Source: Apostichopus japonicus (Eukaryota > Echinodermata > Holothuroidea > Aspidochirotida > Stichopodidae). Taken from it: a stretch of DNA of 64,000 bases. This document shows positions 10,101 through 20,205 of this stretch, one piece after another (position 1 is the stretch's first letter; the number at the start of each line of letters is the position of its first letter). The stretch lies in assembly GCF_037975245.1 (NCBI RefSeq), contig NC_092572.1:24102489-24166488 (forward strand), given 5' to 3'. Below the pieces are notes generated by a model. It had not been told where the DNA came from. It ran no database searches and saw nothing but the letters and a program-made list of their open reading frames with translations. The translations under genes were made by a program, and so were the position numbers.

Positions 10101-12580
10101 GGATCACCATCTTACACAAAATATTTAAAAGGATTTGCTGGTGGCCGAAGTTGATCGGTAGGCAAAAATTCTGAAAAGTTCTTCAATCCTTAGTTCAGAA
10201 ACCACATGCTCATACAGTAGCTCATTTTGTACGTAGAGATATGAATTTTTTCAAAATTGGTGATATTTTGTAAATTAATGCATCTAGCAACAGAAGACTG
10301 GATGTCATCAGGGCACTCCAGCTGACAATGTCTTTGTTTTTCTTAATAATTCAATTCTTTATCCACAGAGGAAGAGAAATATTTCTTACATTTCTTACTA
10401 GGTACATTTTGGGAGGCAATTTTAAGTACAGAAAACTTTCACTGCTTAGTAAACATATCAAACTTGTATCGGGTTTCAAGGATAAATCAAAAAGATGGTA
10501 ATAGACTACATATAGCTTTCGAAGAGCATTCACCCAGTTGACATCAATGACCCCCTACTGTGATCCAACTTCCAGTAGCTGAAGGTTTAGTCAGTCAAAA
10601 TAGGTAACTTATTGGTTGCAAAATAGGTTCCATTCAATCAATCATATCTCCAGCTAGTAGCAAGATATTCAGCTGGGGTCTTCTCCAACCAGCCATGTGA
10701 AATATTTTTCTCCCCTCATTAAAAGTTTCATATTTTCTGTCACCTGAAATCGTTTTCAAAACTTAGGGGTTGTCCTAGAGAAATTGTTTTATATCATTTC
10801 CTATTTGTGTAGCAATGTAACTATTTAAAGCGCACATAATTGTTTCTACGTTTGCATGCGCACCAAGTAAATCAAAGTGGATGGAGCATGACTTGGTCAT
10901 GAATAACCTGTACCTTCCAGTCTGTATAGCATTTACATGGAGCCCGGTCTTACTTACCCCGGCTCGGCCAGCCCCGAGGCAGTCCTTGACGCCATCTTTG
11001 TCGATGTCTTCCTCGCAGTTGACGGCAAATATTTCCGCGTTCGAATAATGCCTCCAGAGCTCATCTCCTGTGTTGCCATCCAATGCCAGCAAACCGCCAA
11101 AGCATGGCAACTGATTGTCATAGTAGATTTGACATAGCAGGTACTGGTCACCAAATAAGCCATATGCCACTGAATTGGTTCAAACAGAAATACAAGTTAC
11201 ATTTCGGGACATTTTGTTCAAAACAGATATATCCATCTTTTATTTATGTAATGTTATATGAACCTCATTGCTTAAACTGTTAGGTTAGTAACTTTAAGGC
11301 CCATGACCACGCATCTCCCATGAGGACTAAGCCTTGACCCACAAGACCCTCACCATTCAGAATCGATGCTCAGAGAGCTAGTTTGGACTTTGCAATGCCA
11401 TTGATGTTATGAAATAATTTCTGGAGGGGCAAGTGCTGAAGACTATACAAATATATATTTCTGAAGTCTGAAAAAAGTTCCCCGGCCATCCAGCCAAAGA
11501 TTTTTGCTGTCCAGGCCATCAAGTGAGGAAAACCAGTGTTGCTCTTAAAGCAAGATTTGGTTACCAAGGGTGGGTTACGTTGTTGTCCAAATTTGTCGCA
11601 TTTTTGTGTCCCAGTTACATACATTTATCGATATATGGTTAAAACTTTTGCATTATCAAAGCTGATCAAAGTATTTAATTAATAAAGCTAATGATGTCCT
11701 ACACCATGATTAATTCTATGTGCTCTGCTTGTTATGCTATGTACCTTAATCGACTCTACTGTAAATATATACAATACAAATTACAAACACCTGTTTGAAA
11801 TGGTTTTCCATAATAAAATTTGGTAAGTTTGCAATTCAACGCTTGATGCCATAATATGGGGTCCGAAAATTTGCACCATATTTAAAACGAAGAAGACAAA
11901 ATGACCTAATTATTAATACTAAAGATGCATGCAAAACCAAACACTTAATATTCAGATTTACATCTTGTAAATCCGACTATATTTAAATGATGTTCTGATC
12001 CATTTGGGTTGGATTAAATACGATGAACATTGATAAAGTTATCTAAGCAATTGATTGACTACCACCGTATGTGAACAGTCGTTTCCAAGCAGCTCTTACT
12101 TGTGCCAAATCCAAGGATAGCATCCAGGATTCCATCCCGATTTACGTCCATCATTCTAACAGCCGTCTCTGTGGTGAGAGTAGGGAAATTCTTCATCCAG
12201 ACCAACTCAACGTCGAACCCTGAGCAGGGTACGAGCTCCTCCTCCTCGTCGATCCTTGTGCCTCCTGGAAGGATCCTCTCTGGTCCCTCCTGGGCCAATG
12301 ACTGCAGGGCATCGGCGATTACTTTGATCAGGACGAACACGAATAGAGAGACAGAGATGAGACCTAAGAGCAAATAGAATAACTTGAGAAGGCATCTCTT
12401 TCTCCGGTAGTATATCGCAGTCTTGGGACCCGGGTGCCGCACCTGGATCTTGGCCTTCTTGGACTTCCTGCTGGACATCAGCGGTTTGGTAGAGCTTTCT
12501 GTCATACCTCCCTCTCCGTCGTCGGAAGAATGCTGCTCGTCCAAGTAGACGTCATCGTAAGGCGATGGTCCCTTGGACAT
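3991..12580 (-). CDS. FAM234: FAM234/ITFG3-family type II membrane protein with FG-GAP-like beta-propeller repeats (3' end outside window)
   Basis: Four minus-strand exons (12100-12580, 10958-11169, 4485-4659, 3991-4100) join in frame to 326 codons. Residues 1-63 are a polar, probably cytoplasmic tail rich in Ser, Asp and Lys. Residues 64-92 form one transmembrane segment after the basic stretch YYRRKRC. The ectodomain then carries three calcium-loop-like repeats, DVNRDGILD (145-153), DIDKDGVKD (215-223) and DIDGDDVPD (268-276), and propeller-blade phrases such as LALDGNTGDELW and ELINGASGDQMW. This is the FAM234A/B plan; those proteins are about 550-620 residues, so 40% or more of the C-terminus lies beyond the left edge. 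The biochemical role of the family is poorly defined. The paralogue (A or B) cannot be decided. Confidence 0.88.
4485..4659 (-). CDS. FAM234: FAM234 exon, propeller repeat
   Basis: The acceptor TCTTGCAG precedes QFELINGASG and the donor is CAG/GTAAAA. At 175 bp it runs from phase 0 to phase 1 and encodes residues 232-289 with DIDGDDVPD. It follows exon 10958-11169 directly in frame, reading GRAG-QFELING. Confidence 0.92.
4775..5052. mobile_element. MITE-like element with 28-bp perfect terminal inverted repeats
   Basis: TGGCTATTCTTACAACTAGT (4775 on) is matched by its reverse complement ending at 5052; the perfect arms are 28 bp (4775-4802 and 5025-5052). The 278-bp element lies in the FAM234 intron. 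It contains several TTAGGG-like units (4892-4930) and two copies of ATGCGCAGTTGCT. No clear target duplication is seen, so the superfamily is unassigned. Confidence 0.8.
5189..5537. mobile_element. TTAA-type MITE, copy A (second copy at 49001-49351, inverted)
   Basis: The ends AGGCATTGAAGACTCGC and GCGAGTCTTCACACCCT form imperfect terminal inverted repeats. The right flank is TTAA (5538-5541); the left flank is the degraded TTAT. The interior matches the reverse complement of 49001-49351 over essentially its whole length. TTAA flanks suggest piggyBac-type mobilisation, although the ends are not the canonical CCC/GGG. The copy holds a perfect 14-bp-arm palindrome at 5243-5272. Confidence 0.8.
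5542..6064. other. FAM234 intron sequence, nothing recognised
   Basis: AT-rich intron sequence between the TTAA MITE and the 97-bp satellite. I see no exon or repeat. Confidence 0.6.
6065..8066. repeat. 97-bp satellite array in FAM234 intron, about 20 copies
   Basis: Units read GTAACTACGTAGACAGTGAG, then GACTGGCTTTTGGCTAAGAT, then CTCACCTAACCCTTTACCAA. Successive GTAACTACG starts are 97 bp apart (for example 6194 and 6291). Unit variants differ at GGCCAGGGG against GCGCAGAGG and at AACCC against CACCC, and these variants occur in blocks. Short ORFs across the array are repeat artefacts. Confidence 0.96.
8067..9330. other. Intronic sequence, no gene
   Basis: This starts with a G-rich patch (8067-8092) and holds another G-rich patch at 8730-8760. 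No exon with FAM234-like content and no tandem array were seen. Confidence 0.55.
9335..9960. repeat. Diverged tandem segmental duplication, about 345 bp apart
   Basis: GCTTGGTTTG, ACAATATTACACTGC, CACACAGTCTTAT and GCATAGAGTTATGATT occur in the same order at about 9338-9650 and 9690-9950, with indels. The copies look clearly diverged. The function is unknown and the segment lies within the FAM234 intron. Confidence 0.7.
10958..11169 (-). CDS. FAM234: FAM234 exon, first propeller repeats
   Basis: The acceptor ATTCAG lies at the right edge and the donor GTAAGTAAG at the left. The 212-bp exon takes phase 1 to phase 0, encodes residues 161-231, and contains LALDGNTGDELW and the calcium-loop-like DIDKDGVKD. 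Confidence 0.92.
11170..12099. other. FAM234 first large intron, no feature
   Basis: AT-rich intron between two FAM234 coding exons; nothing else supported. Confidence 0.7.
12100..12580 (-). CDS. FAM234: FAM234 coding exon with start codon, cytoplasmic tail and transmembrane segment
   Basis: The exon encodes residues 1-160 and ends in phase 1 at a GTAAG donor (plus 12095-12099). The ATG (12578-12580) is immediately preceded on the minus strand by CTGTTTCTAAG, which looks like a splice acceptor, so the 5' leader, or an N-terminal coding extension, is probably on an upstream exon. The antisense ORFs over this exon are shadows. Confidence 0.9.
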
Positions 12581-12592
12581 CTTAGAAACAGT

Positions 12593-12877
12593 ATGGTGGA
12601 ATATTATGCACTAGTTAAAAGATGGCAAGATCATGGGCTGAGTGATAGGGCTGTTGCTGTTGAGGAAGGGAATATATACAATCGACTTCCTATAGGACCT
12701 CAGATGAGACTAGCCGTCCAGGGACATTTTCTGCGACTTGTTCACAAGTTCATGTACGAAGGAGAGGAGTCCAATTCTTTTGTTGATAATCTACTACACA
12801 GGATTGGCATAACCATCTCACCAGCTGTCATAAAGAACACTCTGAAATATCCGGACGGTGATCGACTGATCGAGTGA
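12593..12877 (+). CDS. Unrecognised 94-residue protein, head-to-head with FAM234
   Basis: The plus-strand ATG at 12593 opens 94 codons ending in TGA. The protein begins MVEYYALVKRWQDHGLSDRA and contains YNRLPIGPQMRLAV and FVDNLLHRIGITISPAVIKN. Residue composition, the mixed charged/hydrophobic pattern and the lack of low complexity look like a real globular helical protein. An AATAAA follows at about 12950, some 70 bp after the stop. It is either a single-exon gene or a last exon; the preceding GAAACAG is only a weak acceptor. The frame runs further upstream, but there it is antisense to FAM234, so ATG 12593 is preferred. I do not recognise the family. It would lie inside FAM234's 5' intron if FAM234 has an upstream exon. 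Confidence 0.5.
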   Translation: MVEYYALVKRWQDHGLSDRAVAVEEGNIYNRLPIGPQMRLAVQGHFLRLVHKFMYEGEESNSFVDNLLHRIGITISPAVIKNTLKYPDGDRLIE

Positions 12878-15340
12878 AGTAGACACGATGAGACTATTTT
12901 GCATTGATTCTGAAAAGTAATCAAACAGTAAGGTACATCGATGTAACAAATAAAGATAACAGATGATTCACATACCGTTTAACTACACAGGCATAGCGTG
13001 CAATAAGAGGAATCCAAAAATACGATACATTAATTTCCCAGAAAAATATGATTAAATCTAATCGAAAAGTGTGCAAAATTTATTATGTACAATTAGGTTG
13101 AGAGATTGCTGGCTATAACAATTTTTTCTTGCGCTCTGCTCAGCACATTGTCACTCACACAGCTGAAATGTAGTTGAATCTTACTTGAAAGCTCTTCTCT
13201 GCCACTTGCTAAGTTGCATCAAAATAAAAATAATTCTTGGGTTATAACGCAAGGTACTGTAAGTGGCTTCTGACCCGGGGCATAGCTTGAGCACTATATA
13301 TAGACGGGGGGGGGGGGGGAGGCCTAGGGAGGTGAAGTGTAGTGCCATGTTTTGCTGACTTAAAACGAAGAAAATACCGACAGAGAGTGTTTATAAACAA
13401 ATTGCAAGTTCAACAGCATGAGGTCCAGTTGGCAGGGGTCTGCTGAAGCCTTAAGGTCCCCTAGTTGGGATTCTGGCCCATTGAAAATGCCAAGGGCTAT
13501 GGTATTTTAGTGCATAAATGGAGTTAAACTTCGACTTGTACTATGGCAAATGAGTTGTAATGAAAATAGAGAGTTGTCTAGTACAGTCTACATATGTATT
13601 CCAAACTCCTCTCCTCCCTGCACACCCCCCCCCCCCTCCCCTTCTTTCATCTTTCTTTTGTCTTTCTCTCTCTCCCTGTCTCCAGTGGCGTACCTAGAAT
13701 AGTTGGCCCCCGAGACACATCTTTCCTTTGTCACCCTGCCTTTGCTGTCCTGGGATGGGGGAATTTTATTTTAAGGATTGAACTGATTATGAACTCTCAT
13801 TCTTTAGTGTATGTTTCTTAATTTTCTTTTCTATTATTTGTTCATAATATTAATTTTTTAGCATGTTTAAATGGAGTGTGAAATGTTTAGGGCAGTGCTT
13901 GGTGTAAGGATTTAATTTTGCAGTATATGCCTTCTTAGGGCACTGACATACATTTGCAGCCAACGAAAAAAGAAATCCATGGCTGGAACAACTTGTTTTT
14001 CAAGTAACTGAGAGTCCTACGATCAACAGTTAATGATAATGATGGTTTGTATGTGATATGATATGAAAGCATGCAATGAATTGGGTTCCTATTATGTTAC
14101 TTGATTGAATGAATTTTAACTTGTAATTTAACTTGTTATCTTCCATGGTTACTACATTCCCACTCTGTTTCTGAACATATAGGCTAGAGCCAGATAGATA
14201 ACATTGAAATTATTCTGGCAGTTTGGGAGATCAGTAGGGCCCATGCCTGTTGACTAGCAGTACTTAGCACTGATCGCAGTGCGGTGTACAGCCCTAGCCT
14301 TAGATTATGTCAGGTGACACAGCCAATCCTAGCTACCTGCCTAGGTCTTCCTTCTCTTTGTCGTGTACAGCAAGTTAGACCTAATCCTACATGAACTTGA
14401 TTTTGGGAAAGGCCTAAAGTTAGGCCTAGCCTTGCTAACCAGGCTCTAGGCTAGGTGTGACAATTTAGCCTAGCCTACTATAAATAGAAGTAGAAACTGA
14501 ACATTTACCTTAACCCAGTATTATTATTGCTAGTGTTACTAGTATTAGGCCTATGGAGGACTGTTTTATCTGCTTAGTACTATTAGGAGTAGAAACTGAA
14601 CAGTTACCTCAAAACAGTATTATTGCTAGTGTTAATACTAGTATTAGGCCTATGGAGGACTGTTTTATTTGGTTTAGACTAGAGTATACTCACTGACCCG
14701 TTGCAGCTTTGCGAAGTAGGCCTGGAGTAACGTGATGATATTCAGTCAATGAGCTGCGTCGCTAGAAACTCCGAGGTGTTCCTGGAAAGTTGATTTCATT
14801 ATACATTATGACTAGATTATATACCTCATATTTTCTCTGATTATAAACACTAATTTGGTGTACCGCTTTTCTACCAAGACTACAAATAACAGACCGGTAT
14901 AACCATTACCCTACACAGTGACAGTTTGTTTATATCGCTGCATAGCTTATGAAAGGAAATCTGTGTACATCAAAGATTGTTCACAGGAAGAAGAGAAATG
15001 TATTGAAGGAGACGGTCACTACGTGATGTCAGGTTTTTCGGTCAATGAGCCCTCACTTGATTGATACATTGTGCAAGATAAAAGAAAGATTAATGAACAT
15101 GATTTTTAGTGAGCCTTTTTATTCTTGAGTCGGGGGGGGGGGCGGGAGAGGGGAACTTTATCAAATTAGTCCAGGCAAGACAAGTTACCTCTCGCTTGAA
15201 AAAAACCTGTCGAAAGATTTTGCTTATGTATAGATTAAACATGTAATTTACTAAAGAAAAAAAAAACTTCGTTTATCTTTCCTTCATTGTAAACTGTAGA
15301 ACTGGCGAAGGTCTTACGAGGGAGTTGTTATGGAACTTAC
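12878..15340. other. Intergenic or 5'-intron sequence with a short tandem duplication
   Basis: No supported exon. It contains a G11 tract (about 13307), a C-rich patch near 13627, and a roughly 100-bp tandem duplication (14484-14590 and 14588-14670, sharing AGTAGAAACTGAACA and AGGCCTATGGAGGACTGTTT). A CAGTGGCGTACCTAG fragment at about 13684 resembles the MITE end at 21345 but has no partner end. Confidence 0.5.
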
Positions 15341-15505
15341 CCCACCTTGAAAATGATGGCGTACTTTCATGTGATATTCCAGACTGCTTCTTCCTCGTTT
15401 TGATAGGATATCAGTATTTTCTTCTCTATACCCGTGTATAATCTTTGGTGCATATGTATTTGACATTTCGATGGGAGGCGCTTGAGCAGACGTCGACAAA
15501 GTCAC
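15341..15505 (-). CDS. Candidate first coding exon, possibly an N-terminal extension of FAM234
   Basis: The minus-strand ATG at 15505 opens 55 codons (start MTLSTSAQAPPIEMSNTYAP, end MKVRHHFQGG) ending exactly at a consensus donor GGG/GTAAGT. The exon is 165 bp and phase 0. The next minus-strand coding exon, FAM234 at 12580, begins right after an acceptor-like TTTCTAAG and would continue in frame, joining FQGG to MSKGP. The peptide is not recognisable, and the FAM234 ATG alone is a sufficient start. It may therefore be an alternative first exon, a non-coding leader or chance. Confidence 0.35.
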
Positions 15506-16235
15506 GTAGTAATTTCAGGTTTGGCTAGTACATGCGGACTAAAAGTTAATTTAAAATAAAACAAAAACTGTTGGCAAACTGCTAATCCACTAAAGAGCCT
15601 GTCTCAGAATATTCATGCCTCTGGAGTAAATCCTGCTAGGATCGAAAAGTCAGGCCCACTTACTTTTACACAAAAGTTAATTTGTTATAGAAATCCGTAA
15701 TTACTTGACTGCATTTTCCCGGCACAATTGAATGCCATCTAAAAAGATTGGCGAAGTTGCCCTTTTGAAGAAATACATGTCTCTCAGTGTTTCTCGTTAT
15801 ATATTTTTTCTTTGCCTTCTTTTTTGGAGACTGTTTTTTTTTCAAGAAATATATGTTTGATTGGCTGTATATTCAAGTAAAGTAGATAACCAAATGTTGT
15901 TTACGTAAAATTATACTTTGGCATCTCTGTTGTATTCAAGATTTATGGACTTGTCTTCTTTTTCGAGAAAGATGTTTAATTGTTTGCCTGTTTTGGGTTT
16001 TTTTTTCCTCCTAGAAATATAATTTGGAGCCTTGATAGTGCTCAAAATATATATTTCTCGAAACAAACCCTGACAAGCCAAAATGTATATCTCAGAAAAA
16101 TCAAAGACGTCAAAATTATATAGTTTATATAGTGGCTATATGAAAAAGACAGAAATACAAATTTCGTGTAAATGGATCTAACGGGCCTCCGTAGATTACT
16201 ACCTTACACTTGAACGCGGAAACGGAAATGAAAGA
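15506..16235. promoter_or_regulatory. Putative bidirectional promoter region, ZDHHC23 / minus-strand exon
   Basis: A 730-bp gap separates the ZDHHC23 start codon (plus) from the candidate minus-strand first exon at 15505. I see no clear TATA box. The region also holds the dispersed repeat copy at 15568-15675. Promoter activity is inferred only from the divergent arrangement. Confidence 0.3.
15568..15675 (+). mobile_element. Dispersed hammerhead-like repeat, third copy
   Basis: AATCCTGCTAGGATCGAAAA is followed by GTCAGGCCCACTTACTTTTA. The upstream part, GGCAAACTGCTAATCCACTA, is the inverse of 2484-2516. The 5' half of the hammerhead-like core is degraded here. Confidence 0.55.
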
Positions 16236-16354
16236 ATGGACGACAGCAAAGACGGACCGCTATGTTGCTGCGAATATATCAATCATAATGGAGAATCTAG
16301 TCATATCTTGGCGATATGTTGTGATTGCGAGGACCTTGATGGCGCTTGCGATAG
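16236..16354 (+). CDS. ZDHHC23: ZDHHC23 exon 1
   Basis: It encodes residues 1-39 plus two bases, with the ZDHHC23-specific CCC cluster and CDCEDLD. The donor is GATAG/GTATGT, phase 2. Confidence 0.88.
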
Positions 16355-19300
16355 GTATGTAAAATATCTGTAATTGTTTTCAAATGCTAATGGATAGAAG
16401 GAAGATCAATTTTGTGGTTGACATGTTATTAAACCAATGCCTAGGCTACAGCATTATATGGGCCTGGTTACGCGAAATAAACTTCGGACTAGGGCATAGC
16501 GGAATTAGTAAACCGTACAATACGCCCAATGTTAGGGATAACTTGCGTTCGGATCCATCATTACTCGCCGGACTTGTGAACGTGTATTTTTATTTAAATT
16601 TGCTTTTAGAAACTATTAGCTGAAGACCAGGGTTTACACATTTCTTGTGGTTTTTTCTTGTTACAGTCTTTTAAAAGGTGAGGCCATCGGAGATGAGACA
16701 GTGAATCTGATATCAGAAGATGTGCTTGACAGAATACGGATCCCAAATCCATTTGGTGGTGGAGCCAAACGAATTGACCACATCCTCGATCTCACCATAT
16801 TTCCTCCTATTTTGTGTCTTCCATTGGGTATTTATGTATCAGCTCTCAATCCAGTCCTGACGCTAATTGTCTGCTTCGTGGTCGCACCTCTCTCTATTTA
16901 TTGGTATTATCGTAAGGTCTTGAAGCACAGGAAGCGGACCCAGTTTTTCATGAGTTGGGCCTTGACGTCCTTCGCTTCCATGTACACCCTGATGGTTTTG
17001 GTAATATACCCAGAGGATGTCATTTCGCAGCCCGAGTTTGCTGCCATGACTCTACTATTTGTATTCTTTCATGTTTGCTTCTTCAACACTAAGAGAGGTG
17101 CTGGCTCTGTGACCTATGACCCCCCTTCCAATGGCATAAAATCTAAACCTAAACAGCCATCCAGAAAGCGGAATCATGTAAATTTGGATAGCCAATTGCA
17201 GGAACCAAGTTTCTGTCAAGATCACCATGAAGCCGTGTCCATTACTGAAGGCGATCAACCCCATTCCACTGAAAACTGGTGCCAGGTCTGCCAGATTCCA
17301 CGACCTCCCAGGGCCGGTCACTGTCGCATCTGTTCAAGATGCTTTCCCCGGCTTGACCATCACTGTGTGTGGTAAGCTTACTACATAATTTTGTACCTTG
17401 TAGTTTCTGTAACTTGTCACATGGGTCAGCCTCTCAAAGAAGATCCTGCTTTTATACACATAGTTATACCTTGACAGGGTATTAAAATGGGAAGGGGGGA
17501 GGGGGTGGGGAGGGTGAAGGATCAAAATGTCAGACCCACCAATTTAACACATAGGGATACCTTGACTGGGTTTTGGCAAATAGTATTAAAAGGGGCAAAT
17601 GGAAGGGAGAATGAACTGTGTTACAATTCAAAAGTTTAAGAATGTATGTGATAAAGGTATTCTTTCGTATTTACAGAAAACAGAATAATGAAATTATATT
17701 GTATCAGTCTTAGAAATTGAGACACCTAATATCAGCTTACACATGTGCAACATAGTCCCGTAACACCATTAGTATCTGCATAGATGACATGATCTAAGAA
17801 TCAATACCCTACTAATACTTAAGAGCTTACGTGGTAATGCCGGTGGCATTTAACTTGCTCTTTAGTCATTCATCTGCTCTCACCCTAGCTGCACTTCATA
17901 TAGTATAAATTTTGCTTCATTTTTGGCTTGCTATATAGCAGTAAAGTTTAAAATATAAGTAAAGATATATACAAATTGCGAGAAGTTTTATGATTTAGTC
18001 AAGAAAATTCTGCTTTGAAGCTAGATATATTTGATATGGCAGTTGATTTGTTATGGAAATATTTTGAGAAAGTGAAATTTCTACAGTATGCTCGCACAAA
18101 GTTTGCACAGAATAGGCTTGAATTAGATCTTCATAGTGAAAGAGCATTCAAGTACCATACAGGTTTTTGGACATTGGGTGCTGATATTCCTTTCGAAGAG
18201 ATGCAGATATCTTTTGATATATAGTTTAAAGCCTTAGCTAAATATAGGTCGGTCTGAATGTTTCTCATGTATTTTTAGTTGTTAACTAAACCTCCAGCTA
18301 TGTATTAGAACATAGATGTATCCATTGTAATCTTGCGATTCTTTTTCCTTTCTTTTTGTCAGGCTCGACTGTTGTATCGGTAGAGAAAACCATCGCTCTT
18401 TCATCTTATGTCTGCTGGTCTTTATTCTGGGGTGTCTCTGGGGTTCATTGAGAGTCATTGTCATCTTGTTTGGAGGCGATGAAGAGGAATTCCTACCAAT
18501 GTGTCTTGAGGTCTATGCCTCTAGAACGTGAGCAAATTTGATTTAACAAAACAAGCGCTAAGTACTATGAAACTACTGAAGTACTATGAAACAACTGATG
18601 AAATGACTGTGCTTTTTAAAGAACCTTTAGAAGGGAGGTGCGATGCCAGATTGAATCATAAACCCAGTGCTTTATCCATTGACCAGATTGGGTGGTGGAC
18701 ATTCAAACTGTGTTTCAAACTTACATTTAAAGAGCTGGTCTGTAGGAAACGTCATTTCATTCATACCACTGTTTCAAACTGCTATTTAAAAGAGTAGGAC
18801 TTGGCAATTCAAATATTTTTACATTCTGCAGTCTCTGAGAGTCTCTGGTTGCCCCAGAAAATATTCAAAATTATAGACAAAAATGGTGCATTCTGAGGAG
18901 GCATATTCAGACTATAAATTAAGTCTTGATATATTTATTAGGTTTATATACATAAGGTTGTGGTAATTACTACTTTTGAAGTTTTTCTCTGAGGTTAGAA
19001 AGAGGGTTTTCAATCACACCCTTCCTGGATCCATGCCTGCATCTAATAATACTGGATGGTTATAACAAGTGGTCGGATATATAACATCTCTAACCCATTT
19101 CCAATTATTCTCTCGATATCGATATATTTGATATCTCCGGAATGGTTTGTACGTTCCTCTGGTCATCATAAGTCTTACAGACACAGAGAGATTGTTGATT
19201 TTCCAAAGATTGGTACAGTATATAATTCTTCTTTCTGTTTTTATTTCATTTTGTGTTTCTCTCTCTCTCTCTGTAGGTCTGCGATTGTGTTTGTGTCGTC

Positions 19301-19490
19301 CCTGTACGTTCTCGGATCGGGCATCTCTGTCACGTCACTTCTTCTTCACCAGGTCTGGTTAATCTCCCACAATTGGACTTTCAGAGAGCGGAGGCTAGCA
19401 AAAGTCACCAATTCTGAATCGCGGCTCAGTGAATTGGATAAAGGTTTCTTCAAAAACTGGCAAAATTTCCTATTTGGAAATTTAGAGTAG
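16236..19490 (+). CDS. ZDHHC23: DHHC palmitoyltransferase, ZDHHC23-like (complete, four exons)
   Basis: Exons 16236-16354, 16667-17371, 18363-18527 and 19277-19490 join in frame to 401 codons (400 residues; human ZDHHC23 is about 409). The N-terminus carries PLCCCEYINHNGE and CDCEDLDGACD, typical of ZDHHC23. Hydrophobic segments lie at about 79-98, 103-121, 135-157 and 165-180. The Cys-rich domain (244-285) has WCQVC, GHCRICSRC and DHHC at 270-273, with Cys273 as the expected acyl-carrying residue. Two further membrane segments follow, then a C-terminal NW-x-F motif region (KGFFKNWQNF). The family transfers palmitate to cytosolic cysteines of membrane proteins in Golgi/ER membranes; mammalian ZDHHC23 (NIDD) binds nNOS. 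The start is ATG 16236; ATG 16228 is in another frame. Confidence 0.94.
16667..17371 (+). CDS. ZDHHC23: ZDHHC23 exon 2 (membrane segments and most of the DHHC domain)
   Basis: The acceptor is TTCTTGTTACAG and the donor TGTG/GTAAGC. It is 705 bp, phase 2 to 2, and encodes the four N-terminal membrane segments, a polar Ser/Lys/Gln-rich linker and the zinc-binding DHHC cluster up to DHHCV. Confidence 0.95.
17433..17560 (+). mobile_element. Hammerhead-like repeat copy split in its loop, in ZDHHC23 intron 2
   Basis: CAAAGAAGATCCTGCT at about 17436 is separated by some 70 bp, including a G-rich stretch, from AGGATCAAAATGTCAGACCC at 17519. The two halves equal the contiguous block seen at 2690 and 58116. 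The insertion sits in the loop between the GATCC and GGATC arms. Confidence 0.5.
17561..18362. other. ZDHHC23 intron 2 remainder
   Basis: AT-rich intron. A 69-codon ORF at 18015-18224 has no recognisable family and no splice context, so it is left out. Confidence 0.7.
18363..18527 (+). CDS. ZDHHC23: ZDHHC23 exon 3 (end of DHHC domain, fifth membrane segment)
   Basis: The acceptor is CTTTTTGTCAG and the donor AGAAC/GTGAGC. It encodes LDCCIGRENHRSFILCLLVF and a luminal acidic loop (GGDEEEFLP). The phrase CCIGRENH matches the conserved C-x-G-x-x-NH after DHHC. Confidence 0.93.
19277..19490 (+). CDS. ZDHHC23: ZDHHC23 exon 4 (sixth membrane segment, C-terminus, stop)
   Basis: The acceptor is a pyrimidine-rich (TC)n tract ending CTGTAG. 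The exon encodes SAIVFVSSLYVLGSGISVTS, LISHNWTFRERRLAKV (in place of the TTxE-type motif) and KGFFKNWQNFLFGNLE, then TAG. The C-terminal motif corresponds to the end of other ZDHHC23 proteins, so this is taken as the last exon. Confidence 0.9.
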
Positions 19491-20180
19491 TCAGTCTTTG
19501 ATAGAGGGATGGGGGGAGGAAGGAGAAGGGGAAGGTAAATACACTTTTTATGTTTTTTTTGGGGGGGTGGGGGAAATTTTGTTGGGTTGAATAATGGCCT
19601 TGCCATGTGAATAATCAAGCAGGTCTGGCAAAACCCACAACAGAAATTACCTCACTTATAGAATAGCTTTTCCATTATATCAGCCACTTTGGGTATGTCT
19701 GTTTTAATATTCATCATATGAGTGCCTATTCAAATTGAGTCCCTTGTTCAGTATCTGATGCCTATATATTGGACACATTCTTTTGCCCTCGCCAATTTAC
19801 TGGGCCCACCATGTCTCATATCCTTAATGACTGTTATCATACACTTTCATGTTACACTTTTTCTTCTTTTGCCCATAGGCCCCATACTCATTTATCAGAC
19901 ACTCTTTTCCCCATACCCAATTATCAGTCACTTCCCCATTCCCATTTTTCAGATACTAACTCTTTCCGATCCCATACCCTGTTCTCAAACACTCCATTTT
20001 GTGGGGTGGGGAGGTGGAAGATGTTGATCAGTGGGTGTTGTGAGAAGAGAGGCACTAGTATTCAATTTGTTTTCTTTTTCAAAACTTGCAGGCTTTTAAC
20101 CGTGCAAATAAATATTAAGGGATGTCTTGTGTGTAACCATATTATGTATATATTTGGAAATACCATAATATTTGTGTATC
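19491..20180. other. Downstream of ZDHHC23, no gene
   Basis: Contains the presumed ZDHHC23 3' UTR. A possible AATAAA lies near 20107. G-rich stretches occur at 19508 and 19561. Overlapping ORFs at 19722-20203 are low-complexity and unsupported. Confidence 0.5.
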
Positions 20181-20205
20181 TTTGCAGATCAAAAATTGAT
20201 TGATG

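Noticed and set aside
12434-12592. Upstream start for the 94-codon ORF (147-codon version)
   Set aside because: The extra 53 codons are exactly antisense to the FAM234 coding exon, so the openness there is likely a shadow.
18015-18224. 69-codon ORF in ZDHHC23 intron 2
   Set aside because: No splice sites that join the flanking exons in phase, and no recognised family.
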